From JAZDFC01 sp043808235 (lineage in GTDB: Bacteria > Bacteroidota > Ignavibacteria > Ignavibacteriales > Melioribacteraceae), in NCBI GenBank assembly GCA_043808235.1, contig JAZDFC010000061.1, positions 4,049 to 68,048 on the forward strand: a stretch of 64,000 nucleotides of DNA, read 5' to 3'. The translations under genes and the position numbers were made by a program. The notes under the pieces were generated by a model that worked only from the letters and a program-made list of their open reading frames with translations, was not told where the DNA came from and did no database searches. Shown one piece after another: positions 37,046 to 45,063 of this stretch (positions within the stretch are counted from its first letter, which is position 1; every line of letters begins with the position of its first letter).

Positions 37046-38273
37046 ATGTTCCGAGATCCGTCGGAACCGGCGCAATAATTACTGCAATTGTAAATGCAAT
37101 TACGGAAATTATTAGTCCATACATAAAAATATTATAACATATTCTGAGGTTTTTGTACTTCTTGCCAAGTACCTGTCCAAGGTAATAAAAGTCTTTTATC
37201 ATAGATGTATAAAGATAATCTTTATCGGTAATCAGCTCAGACATACCCCAGGTGAAATCATCGAGATTCATTTTATAAAAATTACCGAAGAATAAAAGAT
37301 TGGCGCGCTTTCTTGTAATGTCATCCTTTGTGAATATTCCCGAAGTAATAATCGGGCGCGTAACCATGATTGCAAAAATTAAAGTTACCAAAGAAACAAG
37401 TGTGATAATAATTGTTGGAATTATTAAATGCGGGTTGGAATCGAGTTTTCTGGACATGACCGCAACTACTGCGGTTAGTATCAATGTGTTAACGCTGATC
37501 ATAATATTAGCTTTGCTATCCGCCATACCGGATAATTCCATATGCGTACGGGTTACATTCCGGAACATAGTCTCAACGCCGCGTTCCGGTTTATTCAATG
37601 TATCCTTTTTATTTTGAAGCCGCTCCTTTTCAATAGCGATTTTCTCTTCCCAAATTTTAGCTTCCTCGGATTTCTTCAATTTTTTCTTGAGTTTCTTTTG
37701 GAGTTTATAAAGGTTCTCGTTTTTCTCTTCCTGAAATTTATCTTTAGCATATGCTGTAAAGTATTTATGCTCGCTCATAAAATCGATAGTGCCTTTAAGC
37801 CACTCCATATCGGATAGCTCATGATCGATGTTCTTTTCCGTTTCCATTCGAAATAAATCGTTTCTATCGTTAAAATAATCCGATCCAAGATGATGCAGAT
37901 CGGCATCGCACAAAATTTCCTCCACCAGGTTTTTTGGTCTTTGCGGTACTTTGGTTGCGAGGATACAATTGGTAATTGTATTTATTTTATCCTCGGGATA
38001 ACCATTCGTAGTCAAAAATTCTCTTGCATATCGGGCGCTAATTTCCTCATGACCCTCTTTCGTTTCAATATATCCGACATCGTGGAACCACGCAGCGATT
38101 GTTACTAATTCCAAATCGGATGTTTTCAATTCCATTCCTTCGCCGATTTTTCTTGCTTGTTTTACCACATCTTTGGTGTGCTCGAGATCGTGATAAACTT
38201 TATCGGGCGAGGATTTTTCGGTTAATAAATTGAGAACGTATTCCTCAACCATTTTTATTATTTCATTAGCCAT
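37041..38273 (-). CDS. HD-domain protein fused to a Pycsar-type (DUF5706) membrane effector
   Basis: 410 residues. The N-terminal HD phosphohydrolase domain (about 20-180) has His28 and His32, the His64-Asp65 pair in AAWFHDVGY and Asp in LCDADLHHLG. A charged coiled-coil linker (about 185-235) follows. The C-terminal part (about 238-400) resembles DUF5706, the Pycsar effector PycTM: RNVTRTHMELSGMADSKANI, membrane helices near 265-285, 290-310 and 380-402. Pycsar effectors respond to cyclic pyrimidine nucleotides and damage membranes during phage defence. No dedicated cyclase is adjacent, so its role may differ. It abuts the decayed Fic module. Confidence 0.8.
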   Translation of the reverse strand: MANEIIKMVEEYVLNLLTEKSSPDKVYHDLEHTKDVVKQARKIGEGMELKTSDLELVTIAAWFHDVGYIETKEGHEEISARYAREFLTTNGYPEDKINTITNCILATKVPQRPKNLVEEILCDADLHHLGSDYFNDRNDLFRMETEKNIDHELSDMEWLKGTIDFMSEHKYFTAYAKDKFQEEKNENLYKLQKKLKKKLKKSEEAKIWEEKIAIEKERLQNKKDTLNKPERGVETMFRNVTRTHMELSGMADSKANIMISVNTLILTAVVAVMSRKLDSNPHLIIPTIIITLVSLVTLIFAIMVTRPIITSGIFTKDDITRKRANLLFFGNFYKMNLDDFTWGMSELITDKDYLYTSMIKDFYYLGQVLGKKYKNLRICYNIFMYGLIISVIAFTIAVIIAPVPTDLGTF

Positions 38274-38407
38274 AACTACCTTTATAAAAGATTATCCCGC
38301 CAAAATTTAATAAAATATTATGAAGTGTTATATGTTTTTCCGTAATTCGTATGGTCAAAAAATAAATTGTTAGTTGTAAATTAATCTACAATTTCAGGAA
38401 TTGATTA

Positions 38408-38833
38408 TTGTCTAAACCAGAAAATTGGTATTACCAATCCGGAATTATTCCGTACCGGAAGACTGCGGACTCAGTGCAGATTATGCTTGTAACTTCGCGT
38501 AAAGCCAGCCGATGGGTAATTCCCAAAGGTATTATCGAAAAAGATTTGTCGCCGTATTTATCTGCGGCAAAAGAAGCATTTGAAGAAGCGGGAATACTTG
38601 GACTTACTGATAATAACGAACTCGGTGAATATCAATATTCCAAATGGGAGGGGACATGCAAAGTAAAAGTTTACTCCATGGAAGTTACCGAAGAATTGGA
38701 GCGATGGCCGGAGGATTTTCGCTCAAGAGAATGGTTTGATATCGACGAAGCAATAGCAAAAGTTGAAGAGGAAGGGCTGAAAGAGATAATAAAACTATTC
38801 AAAAAAAATCTACCTGGAAAATCTACCGGTTAG
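38408..38833 (+). CDS. Nudix hydrolase (diadenosine/diphosphoinositol type)
   Basis: 141 residues. The TTG start is the first possible start after an in-frame stop and is preceded by AGGAA at 7 bases. The domain begins GIIPYRK and contains a Nudix box (KGIIEKDLSPYLSAAKEAFE then EAG) in which the usual Arg is Lys and the first Glu is Leu, as in DIPP/Ap4A-type members. It hydrolyses nucleoside-diphosphate-linked compounds; substrate uncertain. Confidence 0.85.
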   Translation: MSKPENWYYQSGIIPYRKTADSVQIMLVTSRKASRWVIPKGIIEKDLSPYLSAAKEAFEEAGILGLTDNNELGEYQYSKWEGTCKVKVYSMEVTEELERWPEDFRSREWFDIDEAIAKVEEEGLKEIIKLFKKNLPGKSTG

Positions 38834-38870
38834 CGTGCTAAACTTTTCCTATAAAAATCACTCTCTTAAT

Positions 38871-38922
38871 GGAACACAGATTTAACTGATTTAAATCTGT
38901 ATTAATCCTTTCGATCTGTTCC
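38871..38922. repeat. GGAACACAG-type intergenic repeat with hairpin
   Basis: Bounded by GGAACA and TGTTCC, with an internal hairpin ACAGATTTA/TAAATCTGT (38876-38884 with 38892-38900). It lies between the convergent Nudix and oxidase-cluster genes and could serve as a weak bidirectional terminator. A sequence of the same look (GGGACACAGATTTTTATGA) occurs near 54892. Confidence 0.5.
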
Positions 38923-38966
38923 AACTGCGTGCTATTAAGAGGCGATATTATTTTCTGAAAAAATGA

Positions 38967-39674
38967 TTAATGGCAGTGAGAATTTTCCGAAGGTTGTTCA
39001 TAAGCCATAATCTTTGGACTCAAGTATGGAATGCCGAGATTCAGTCCGCGGATGATAAATAAGAATCCGAGGATTAATGCAAGATACGGAATTGCTTTGC
39101 TTATTTTTCGACGAAGGTTTACGTTCAAAAATTTACCGAGCATCGAAGCGGCAAACATAATTGGGAAAGTACCCAGCCCGAACAACGCCATATACGCAGC
39201 ACCCGATAAAAAATCACCGGTTGTGAGTGCACCGGCAATTCCAACATAAACAAATCCGCAGGGTAATAGCCCATTCAAAATCCCAATCCACAAAAAAGAT
39301 AATTGTGCTTTCTTTGAATACAGTTTTGAGAATGCCAGTTTCAGTGAGTCAACGAAACTTTTGTAAATTTTTGTATTAGTGATTATTGACTTGAATTTAC
39401 GCGGGATTATGACTGCGAGAACAATAATAATTCCGGTAATGATCGATACTTGCTGCTGAAGCCCGATGAGTATTAATCTCTGACCGAACAAACCGAACAA
39501 AGCGCCCATTAAAGAATAAGTTATTATTCTGCCGAGGTTATAAAAAATCCTTCCTAAAATTACTTTCCATTTTGATTCGGAGAATACCGGCAAAGCAAAC
39601 GCGATTGGTCCGCACATCCCGATGCAGTGAAAGCTGCCGAGCAGGCCGATTATAAATCCTGCAAAAATTTCCAT
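38967..39674 (-). CDS. TauE/SafE-like membrane protein of the cbb3 assembly cluster
   Basis: 235 residues, about six membrane helices. It starts IGLLGSFHCIGMCGPIAFAL, the CxxxC-containing signature of the DsbD/SafE-like 'cytochrome biogenesis' family regularly found downstream of ccoGH, and ends with a His-rich tail (SHCH). Its start overlaps the ccoH stop by 1 bp. A role in copper or haem handling for oxidase assembly is inferred from context. Confidence 0.85.
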   Translation of the reverse strand: MEIFAGFIIGLLGSFHCIGMCGPIAFALPVFSESKWKVILGRIFYNLGRIITYSLMGALFGLFGQRLILIGLQQQVSIITGIIIVLAVIIPRKFKSIITNTKIYKSFVDSLKLAFSKLYSKKAQLSFLWIGILNGLLPCGFVYVGIAGALTTGDFLSGAAYMALFGLGTFPIMFAASMLGKFLNVNLRRKISKAIPYLALILGFLFIIRGLNLGIPYLSPKIMAYEQPSENSHCH

Positions 39675-40117
39675 CAGTTTATTATCACAATTTTTTCGAG
39701 GTAATATTTTTTGTCTTTTGCCAGCCAGTCAATTTTTATTTTCCATAAACCACGCGCCATATTTTCGATAGGTATTTTTTGGATTGAATTCCCATCGAGA
39801 TTTAACTCAACAGTCCTATCATTTTTATTATCGGCAGGTCTATAAAAATGGATATCGCCCGAAACATCAAACGGATTGAAAACTGACGGAAAAATAACTT
39901 CTATTTGCCGGTTAACAATTTTGATTTCCGGTTTCTCCGCAAGTTGTTCCGTATTTTCTAATTTCTCTATCTGCTCCTGGTATTTAATTTCCTTTTCGTA
40001 ATAATCATCGGTCACAAGATTCACCTCTTTTGTGAAAGAGAATGCCACCATGATTAGTACAACGACTATAAATAGAATGTACGTTAACGCGATTCCTTTT
40101 CCCCAATTCATTTTCAT
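39674..40117 (-). CDS. ccoH: FixH/CcoH family protein
   Basis: 147 residues. The pattern MNWGKGIALTYILFIVVVL, then VTDDYYEKEIKYQEQIE is the FixH signature; the rest is a periplasmic beta domain. FixH helps assemble the copper site of cbb3 oxidase together with FixI. The start overlaps the ccoG stop by 4 bp (ATGA) and the stop overlaps the next start, so it is translationally coupled on both sides. Confidence 0.92.
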   Translation of the reverse strand: MKMNWGKGIALTYILFIVVVLIMVAFSFTKEVNLVTDDYYEKEIKYQEQIEKLENTEQLAEKPEIKIVNRQIEVIFPSVFNPFDVSGDIHFYRPADNKNDRTVELNLDGNSIQKIPIENMARGLWKIKIDWLAKDKKYYLEKIVIIN

Positions 40118-41529
40118 TTAGCAGGCTCTTCCTTTTTAATTTTTCCGAGAAAAGATGTTCGAATCACATCGAGTGGTTTACCATTCGAATTCACGGCAAT
40201 CTCAATCGGTGTGTTTAGTTGCTTGATGGATTCCTTGGGGAGTATCACAAAAAATTTTGCTTCCTCAACTTCCTGTGATTCAATTTTCAAATTGCTCCCG
40301 ATGATTTTAATTTCGCCTTTTATATTTTTCAATGAAATGTCCGCTTGAAACGAATCGAATGTTTTATTGATGATTTGCAAATCGTAAAGATTACTTATTT
40401 TATCATCGGACTGTTCCTGGTAAAGCAATCCAGGAGTTCGCAGAATGCTTAATTCAACCTGGGTGCGCGTCAATAACAACAATGAAATCAATGAAAGTAA
40501 TATTACCAGAACAACCGAGTAACCAATTGCGCGCGCTGAGAATATGTTCCTGACCCCGGTTTCAATTTCCTTAAGTGAGGCATACTTAATTAATTTCGGC
40601 GGACGATCAATTTTTTTCATTATGGAATCGCAAGCATCAATGCATGCCGTACAGTTTACACATTCCAATTGCGTCCCGTTGCGAATATCGATTCCGGTCG
40701 GGCAAACATCAACGCATAAACGGCAATCAATGCAATCGCCAAAGTTTTGCTCAACGTCTTTTTTTAATTTCCCGCGCGGTTCACCTCTTTTAAAATCGTA
40801 TGCAATTACAATTGAATTTTGATCGAGCATCACTCCCTGCAGCCTTCCATAAGGGCATACAATAGTACATGCCTGTTCCCTGAAATATGAGAACACCCAA
40901 TAAAAGACAATTGAAAAAATTGTTATTGCAGTTAAGCCACCAAGATGCAGCCAGGGTGGTTCGGAAATGATTTTAAATAATTCATCAATGCCGATGATAT
41001 ATGCGAGAAAGGTATTTGAGACAACAAACGATAAGCCGAAGAAGACTAAATGTTTGATAGTCTTCTTGAAGAATTTCTCTTTTGTCCATGTCGAGTTTTT
41101 TAATGCCCTTTGTTTTGCAGAGTCGCCCTCAATAAAATATTCGATCTTTCTAAAAAGCATTTCCATAAATACTGTCTGCGGACAAATCCAGCCGCAAAAT
41201 ATTCTCCCGTAGATTACAGTGAAGAGAAATATCGAAACGAAAACAGCAATCATAGCGAGACCGAACAAATGAAAATCGTGTGGACCGAAAGGTATGCTGA
41301 AGATAATGAATTTTCGTTCTAAGAAATTAAGTAGTATGAATGGGTGTCCGTTTATTTTTATAAAGGGCGCACCGAAAAGAAAAGCAATTAAAAATATACT
41401 TACGATTGTGCGGGCATTATAAAATTTACCGGAAGGTTTTCGAGGGAAGACCCACTTGCGTTTCCCTTCTTCCGTTACTGTGGCAAGAGAATCACGGAAG
41501 GTTTCATCTTTCTGTGTTTCTTCTTTCAT
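40114..41529 (-). CDS. ccoG: Cytochrome c oxidase accessory protein CcoG (FixG)
   Basis: About 471 residues from ATG 41529 (a TTG at 41547 adds six residues). Several membrane helices surround a ferredoxin-like part with two [4Fe-4S] motifs: CIDCRLCVDVCP and CVNCTACIDACD. FCGWICPQTVF and VCPYGRLQGVM are family hallmarks. A C-terminal IgG-like FixG domain ends the protein. CcoG reduces Cu2+ for insertion into cbb3 oxidase. Between ccoP and ccoH, in the standard order. Confidence 0.95.
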   Translation of the reverse strand: MKEETQKDETFRDSLATVTEEGKRKWVFPRKPSGKFYNARTIVSIFLIAFLFGAPFIKINGHPFILLNFLERKFIIFSIPFGPHDFHLFGLAMIAVFVSIFLFTVIYGRIFCGWICPQTVFMEMLFRKIEYFIEGDSAKQRALKNSTWTKEKFFKKTIKHLVFFGLSFVVSNTFLAYIIGIDELFKIISEPPWLHLGGLTAITIFSIVFYWVFSYFREQACTIVCPYGRLQGVMLDQNSIVIAYDFKRGEPRGKLKKDVEQNFGDCIDCRLCVDVCPTGIDIRNGTQLECVNCTACIDACDSIMKKIDRPPKLIKYASLKEIETGVRNIFSARAIGYSVVLVILLSLISLLLLTRTQVELSILRTPGLLYQEQSDDKISNLYDLQIINKTFDSFQADISLKNIKGEIKIIGSNLKIESQEVEEAKFFVILPKESIKQLNTPIEIAVNSNGKPLDVIRTSFLGKIKKEEPAK

Positions 41530-41597
41530 AGACAATTTAAAATCCAAAGTGAAAAGTAGTTCATTTTAAAATCGACAATCAACAATCATAAATTCAT

Positions 41598-42431
41598 TTA
41601 GCTCCCCGGCGTTTCCGGTTCTTCGTATTTTAATCCTTCGGGCGCTTTGCCATTCGGTGGATTTGTGCCATGCAGCGAAATAATAAAACTGGCGGCAGCC
41701 TGCATTTTTTTAGGATCGAGCTGCGATTCCCAGCTTATCATTCCTTTTTGCGGAACACCGTATTTGATAGTTTTAAAAATATTCTTTATACCACCGCCGT
41801 TAATCCAATAATCATCTGTAAGATTTGGACCAACTATTCCGCCGCCATTTTGTCCATGACAAGTTGCGCAGTCTTTTATAAAGATGTCTTTACCTTCTGA
41901 CAGAGTTGCAGCATCGGAAAGCAATGTTACGGTTTCTTCGTTTAAAAACGCGCCGGTTCGAATCAGTATTTCTATTTCAAGATTGGCAGTATTAACTTCC
42001 TGTGTATATTCTTGAGATTGAACATCCCCGCTGCCAATGATATGATAATTAACCATGTAGATTACCGCGAATAAAATCGTTCCGTAAAAAAGGAAATTGA
42101 ACCACGGCGGAACACGGTTATCGAGTTCTCTAATCCCGTCATAATCATGAGCGAGCAATACCTTCGCTTCATCTTCAATCGGTGTTGCCCGCATCAAGTA
42201 CTTTTTGAATTCAAGAAGCGGCGTTAAAAATAATTCGCCGCTGTTGTCATTCCTCTCGGAATAAACAAGTATAAGCCAGATTACAAACACAATCATTAGT
42301 ATTGTAAGGACTAACATAATTGATGTTGCCGAATTACTGCCTGTCTCGGCGGCAGCAAATAGATTAGGCGAAAGGAACTGCAACAAGATGAATAATTGAA
42401 TAAGCGACTTGAAAAATTTATTTCTGTCCAT
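41598..42431 (-). CDS. ccoP: cbb3 oxidase subunit III (CcoP), mono-haem
   Basis: 277 residues. An apparent signal peptide and a membrane helix (MLVLTILMIVFVIWLIL) precede the FixP_N segment (HDYDGIRELDNRVPPWF) with a second helix. One cytochrome c domain follows with CATCHG and a later Met in GVPQKGMISW. Classical CcoP has two c-type haems; only one CxxCH exists here, as reported for some Bacteroidota. It passes electrons to the catalytic subunit. It overlaps the ccoQ 3' end by 14 bp. Confidence 0.93.
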   Translation of the reverse strand: MDRNKFFKSLIQLFILLQFLSPNLFAAAETGSNSATSIMLVLTILMIVFVIWLILVYSERNDNSGELFLTPLLEFKKYLMRATPIEDEAKVLLAHDYDGIRELDNRVPPWFNFLFYGTILFAVIYMVNYHIIGSGDVQSQEYTQEVNTANLEIEILIRTGAFLNEETVTLLSDAATLSEGKDIFIKDCATCHGQNGGGIVGPNLTDDYWINGGGIKNIFKTIKYGVPQKGMISWESQLDPKKMQAAASFIISLHGTNPPNGKAPEGLKYEEPETPGS

Positions 42432-42621
42432 TTTTAATCTCTGAATTTTTTATTAATTCGTCTTTAATATCCAACGGCAGATTCTGCATTTCTTTTAAAT
42501 ATGATTTATCAATTCTGAATGTCCAGATTAATAAACCAACAAAGAGTGAAAAGAATAGCAGCAAGGCTATAACGGGGAAAATTGAAACGCCGTCAATCGT
42601 TGACAAATAATTTGAAATCAT
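42418..42621 (-). CDS. ccoQ: cbb3 oxidase small subunit IV (CcoQ-like)
   Basis: 67 residues with one hydrophobic helix (FPVIALLLFFSLFVGLLIW) and a charged tail. Size, topology and the position between ccoNO and ccoP identify it as the CcoQ/FixQ-type subunit that stabilises the oxidase. Its sequence alone would not be enough. Confidence 0.85.
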   Translation of the reverse strand: MISNYLSTIDGVSIFPVIALLLFFSLFVGLLIWTFRIDKSYLKEMQNLPLDIKDELIKNSEIKNGQK

Positions 42622-42631
42622 TTAGTCTCTC

Positions 42632-44758
42632 TCAATTGTTATCCATTGCTTTTACTTTAATATCTGTGCCGAGCCGCTGCAGATAAGCAATTAATGCAAT
42701 TATCTCTTTATCGGGTTCAACTACAGCGCCGGTATTAATTAAATCTGTGGCGATTGCTTCTGCTTGAACTTTTAAATCGTCGTTAGCGAAATTTCCATAA
42801 TCCTCTTCATACGGAACACCGAGCGAGCGCATTGCATTAATCATTGCACCGGTAGACGTAACATCATAAGTTTGAGTGAGAAGCCACGGATACCGCGGCA
42901 TAATGGAACCCGGCGACATTGAACGCGGATTTTCCATATGCAAATAATGCCATACATTGGAATACTTCCCGCCTTCCCTATGCAAATCGGGACCTGTTCG
43001 TTTTGATCCCCAAAGGAATGGATGATCGTAAACATATTCGCCGGCCTTGGAATACTCTCCGTACCTCTCGGTTTCTGCCCGGAATGGTCGGACTAATTGC
43101 GAATGACATGTATTGCATCCTTCGCGGATGTATATATCACGTCCGTGTAATTCGAGAGGCGAGTATGGTTTTACGCTTGCAATTGTAGGTATGTTCGATT
43201 TTACTAAATACGTCGGAATAAATTCTACAACGCCGCCGATAATGATCACCACTGTAGATAGTAGCGCAAATTGGATCGGTCGCTTTTCAAGCCATCTGTG
43301 GATAAGTCCTCTTTTCATTTTATCTTTTTCATGAATCAACGGGGCGGCTTCTGCCTCTTCTGTGCTAATGAACTTTCCTTGCCTGGCTGTTTTATATAAA
43401 TTGAACGCCATCATTAACATGCCGGCAAAATAAATTAATCCTCCGATTGATCGGATAATATACATAGGCACAATTTGCAAAACAGTTTCAAGAAAATTCG
43501 GGTAGCGTAAAATTCCAATGTCTGTAAATTCGCGCCACATCAAGGCCTGGGTTAATCCAGCCCAATACAGCGGTGCGGCATACATTACCACACCAAGGGT
43601 TCCGTGCCAGAAATGTATGTTCGCTAACTTTTTTGAATATAATTCTGTTCCGTATAATCTTGGTACAAGCCAGTATAGCATACCGAATGTTAGAAATCCG
43701 TTCCATGCCAATCCGCCGATGTGAACGTGGGCAATTATCCAATCTGTAAAATGGGCAAGCGCATTTAAATTTTTCAACGAGAGCATCGGGCCTTCGAACG
43801 TAGCCATTCCGTATGCAGTAATTGCAACAACCATAAACTTCAAAATTGCATCATCGCGAACCCTATCCCAGGCGCCTCGTAAAGTTAAAAGTCCGTTTAA
43901 CATTCCTCCCCACGAAGGTGCAATTAGCATAATCGAAAAAACTGTTCCGAGTGATTGAGCCCAATCCGGCAAAGCAGAATAAAGTAAATGATGCGGACCA
44001 GCCCAGATGTATAAAAATATTAACGCCCAAAAATGGAGAATCGATAACCGATAAGAATAAACCGGTCTGTTCGCTGCCTTCGGAAGATAGTAATACATCA
44101 ATCCCAAAAATGGAGTTGTTAAAAAGAAAGCAACTGCGTTATGACCATACCACCACTGAACGAGCGCATCTTGCACTCCTGCAAATACCGGATAACTTTT
44201 CATAAGTGAGACAGGAATTTCGAGCGAGTTGACAACATGCAGAACAGTAACGGTAACGAACGTTGCGATGTAAAACCATATTGCAACGTACATATGTTTT
44301 TCACGGCGTTTGATAATTGTGCCAATCATATTTGCGCCGAAAGCAAGCCACACAAGCGCTATCGCAATGTCGATAGGCCATTCAAGCTCAGCGTATTCCT
44401 TACTTGTGGTGAATCCCATGGGGAGCGAAATTGCAGCGGAGACTATTATTGCCTGCCATCCCCAAAAATGAAACTTACTTAGGAAGTCGCTGAACATGCT
44501 TGCTTTGCATAACCGGGGCAGCGAATAATAAATGCCGGCAAAAATTGCATTGCCGACGAATGCAAAAATAACCGCGTTGGTATGCAGCGGGCGCAATCTT
44601 CCAAAAGTTATATATTGAATACCGAAACTGAGATCCGGTACGTAAAGCATCACAGCAATAAGTAAACCGACAAGCATGCCCACAATGCCCCATACAGTGA
44701 GAGCAATCGTAAACTTCCTTACGATCTGATTATCGTACTTGAATTTTTCAACATTCAT
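42632..44758 (-). CDS. ccoNO: cbb3 oxidase fused subunits I and II (CcoN-CcoO)
   Basis: 708 residues. Residues 1-480 are the CcoN haem-copper subunit: 12 membrane helices, FGRLRPLHTNAVIF with a haem-ligand His, QWWYGHNAVAFFLTTPFLG with a copper-ligand His, and AHVHIGGLAWNGF. After a short linker and one more helix, CcoO follows (about 540-700) with CNTCHSQLVRPF and the Met-bearing segment SIMPRYPWLL. It reduces O2 to water with high affinity and pumps protons. The N-O fusion is known in Bacteroidota and Chlorobi relatives. Confidence 0.96.
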   Translation of the reverse strand: MNVEKFKYDNQIVRKFTIALTVWGIVGMLVGLLIAVMLYVPDLSFGIQYITFGRLRPLHTNAVIFAFVGNAIFAGIYYSLPRLCKASMFSDFLSKFHFWGWQAIIVSAAISLPMGFTTSKEYAELEWPIDIAIALVWLAFGANMIGTIIKRREKHMYVAIWFYIATFVTVTVLHVVNSLEIPVSLMKSYPVFAGVQDALVQWWYGHNAVAFFLTTPFLGLMYYYLPKAANRPVYSYRLSILHFWALIFLYIWAGPHHLLYSALPDWAQSLGTVFSIMLIAPSWGGMLNGLLTLRGAWDRVRDDAILKFMVVAITAYGMATFEGPMLSLKNLNALAHFTDWIIAHVHIGGLAWNGFLTFGMLYWLVPRLYGTELYSKKLANIHFWHGTLGVVMYAAPLYWAGLTQALMWREFTDIGILRYPNFLETVLQIVPMYIIRSIGGLIYFAGMLMMAFNLYKTARQGKFISTEEAEAAPLIHEKDKMKRGLIHRWLEKRPIQFALLSTVVIIIGGVVEFIPTYLVKSNIPTIASVKPYSPLELHGRDIYIREGCNTCHSQLVRPFRAETERYGEYSKAGEYVYDHPFLWGSKRTGPDLHREGGKYSNVWHYLHMENPRSMSPGSIMPRYPWLLTQTYDVTSTGAMINAMRSLGVPYEEDYGNFANDDLKVQAEAIATDLINTGAVVEPDKEIIALIAYLQRLGTDIKVKAMDNN

Positions 44759-44802
44759 GAAAAAGCTCCATCAGTAATTGAATATTCTAAAACGGGAATT
44801 CT

Positions 44803-44897
44803 GTTAAAATGGAAAATGGAAAACGGTAAATGGAAAAGGGTAAAATAATACGGTTCACTTTGAAATTTCCATTTTCCATTTAACATATTCCATCTCC
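44803..44897. repeat. Fold-back (inverted) simple repeat
   Basis: The left arm (44803-44845), built from GGAAAATGG/GGTAAATGG words, is complementary to the right arm (44863-44897), built from CCATTTTCCATTTAAC words. It lies in the gap between ccoNO and ccoS. It may form a long hairpin in the transcript. Confidence 0.6.
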
Positions 44898-44904
44898 CAT
44901 GATC

Positions 44905-45063
44905 TTATTTATTCTCCGGATTTTTTTTATCGTCAAAAAGTATTCGAATTGAAGGAGTATATTTGTCATCGTATTGCCCGGACTTGACTGCCCAGAGGTA
45001 TGCAATCAGAAATCCGCCAGCAACTAAAAGACTTGCACCGATTAAAACAACAATCACGGACAT
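44905..45063 (-). CDS. ccoS: cbb3 oxidase assembly protein CcoS
   Basis: 52 residues, read directly from the minus strand: a single hydrophobic helix (VIVVLIGASLLVAGGFLIA), then YLWAVKSGQYDD and RILFDDKK. The WAVKSGQYDD...RILFDD pattern is diagnostic of CcoS, which is needed for cofactor insertion into cbb3 oxidase. The ATG follows the ccoI stop codon with no gap, so the two genes are tightly coupled. Confidence 0.95.
   Translation of the reverse strand: MSVIVVLIGASLLVAGGFLIAYLWAVKSGQYDDKYTPSIRILFDDKKNPENK

Noticed and set aside
31014..38273. A Pycsar operon formed by the class III cyclase and the HD-PycTM protein
   Set aside because: The genes are on opposite strands, 4 kb apart, with two unrelated genes and a pseudogene module between, and the cyclase carries FlgO/TPR domains not found in Pycsar cyclases.
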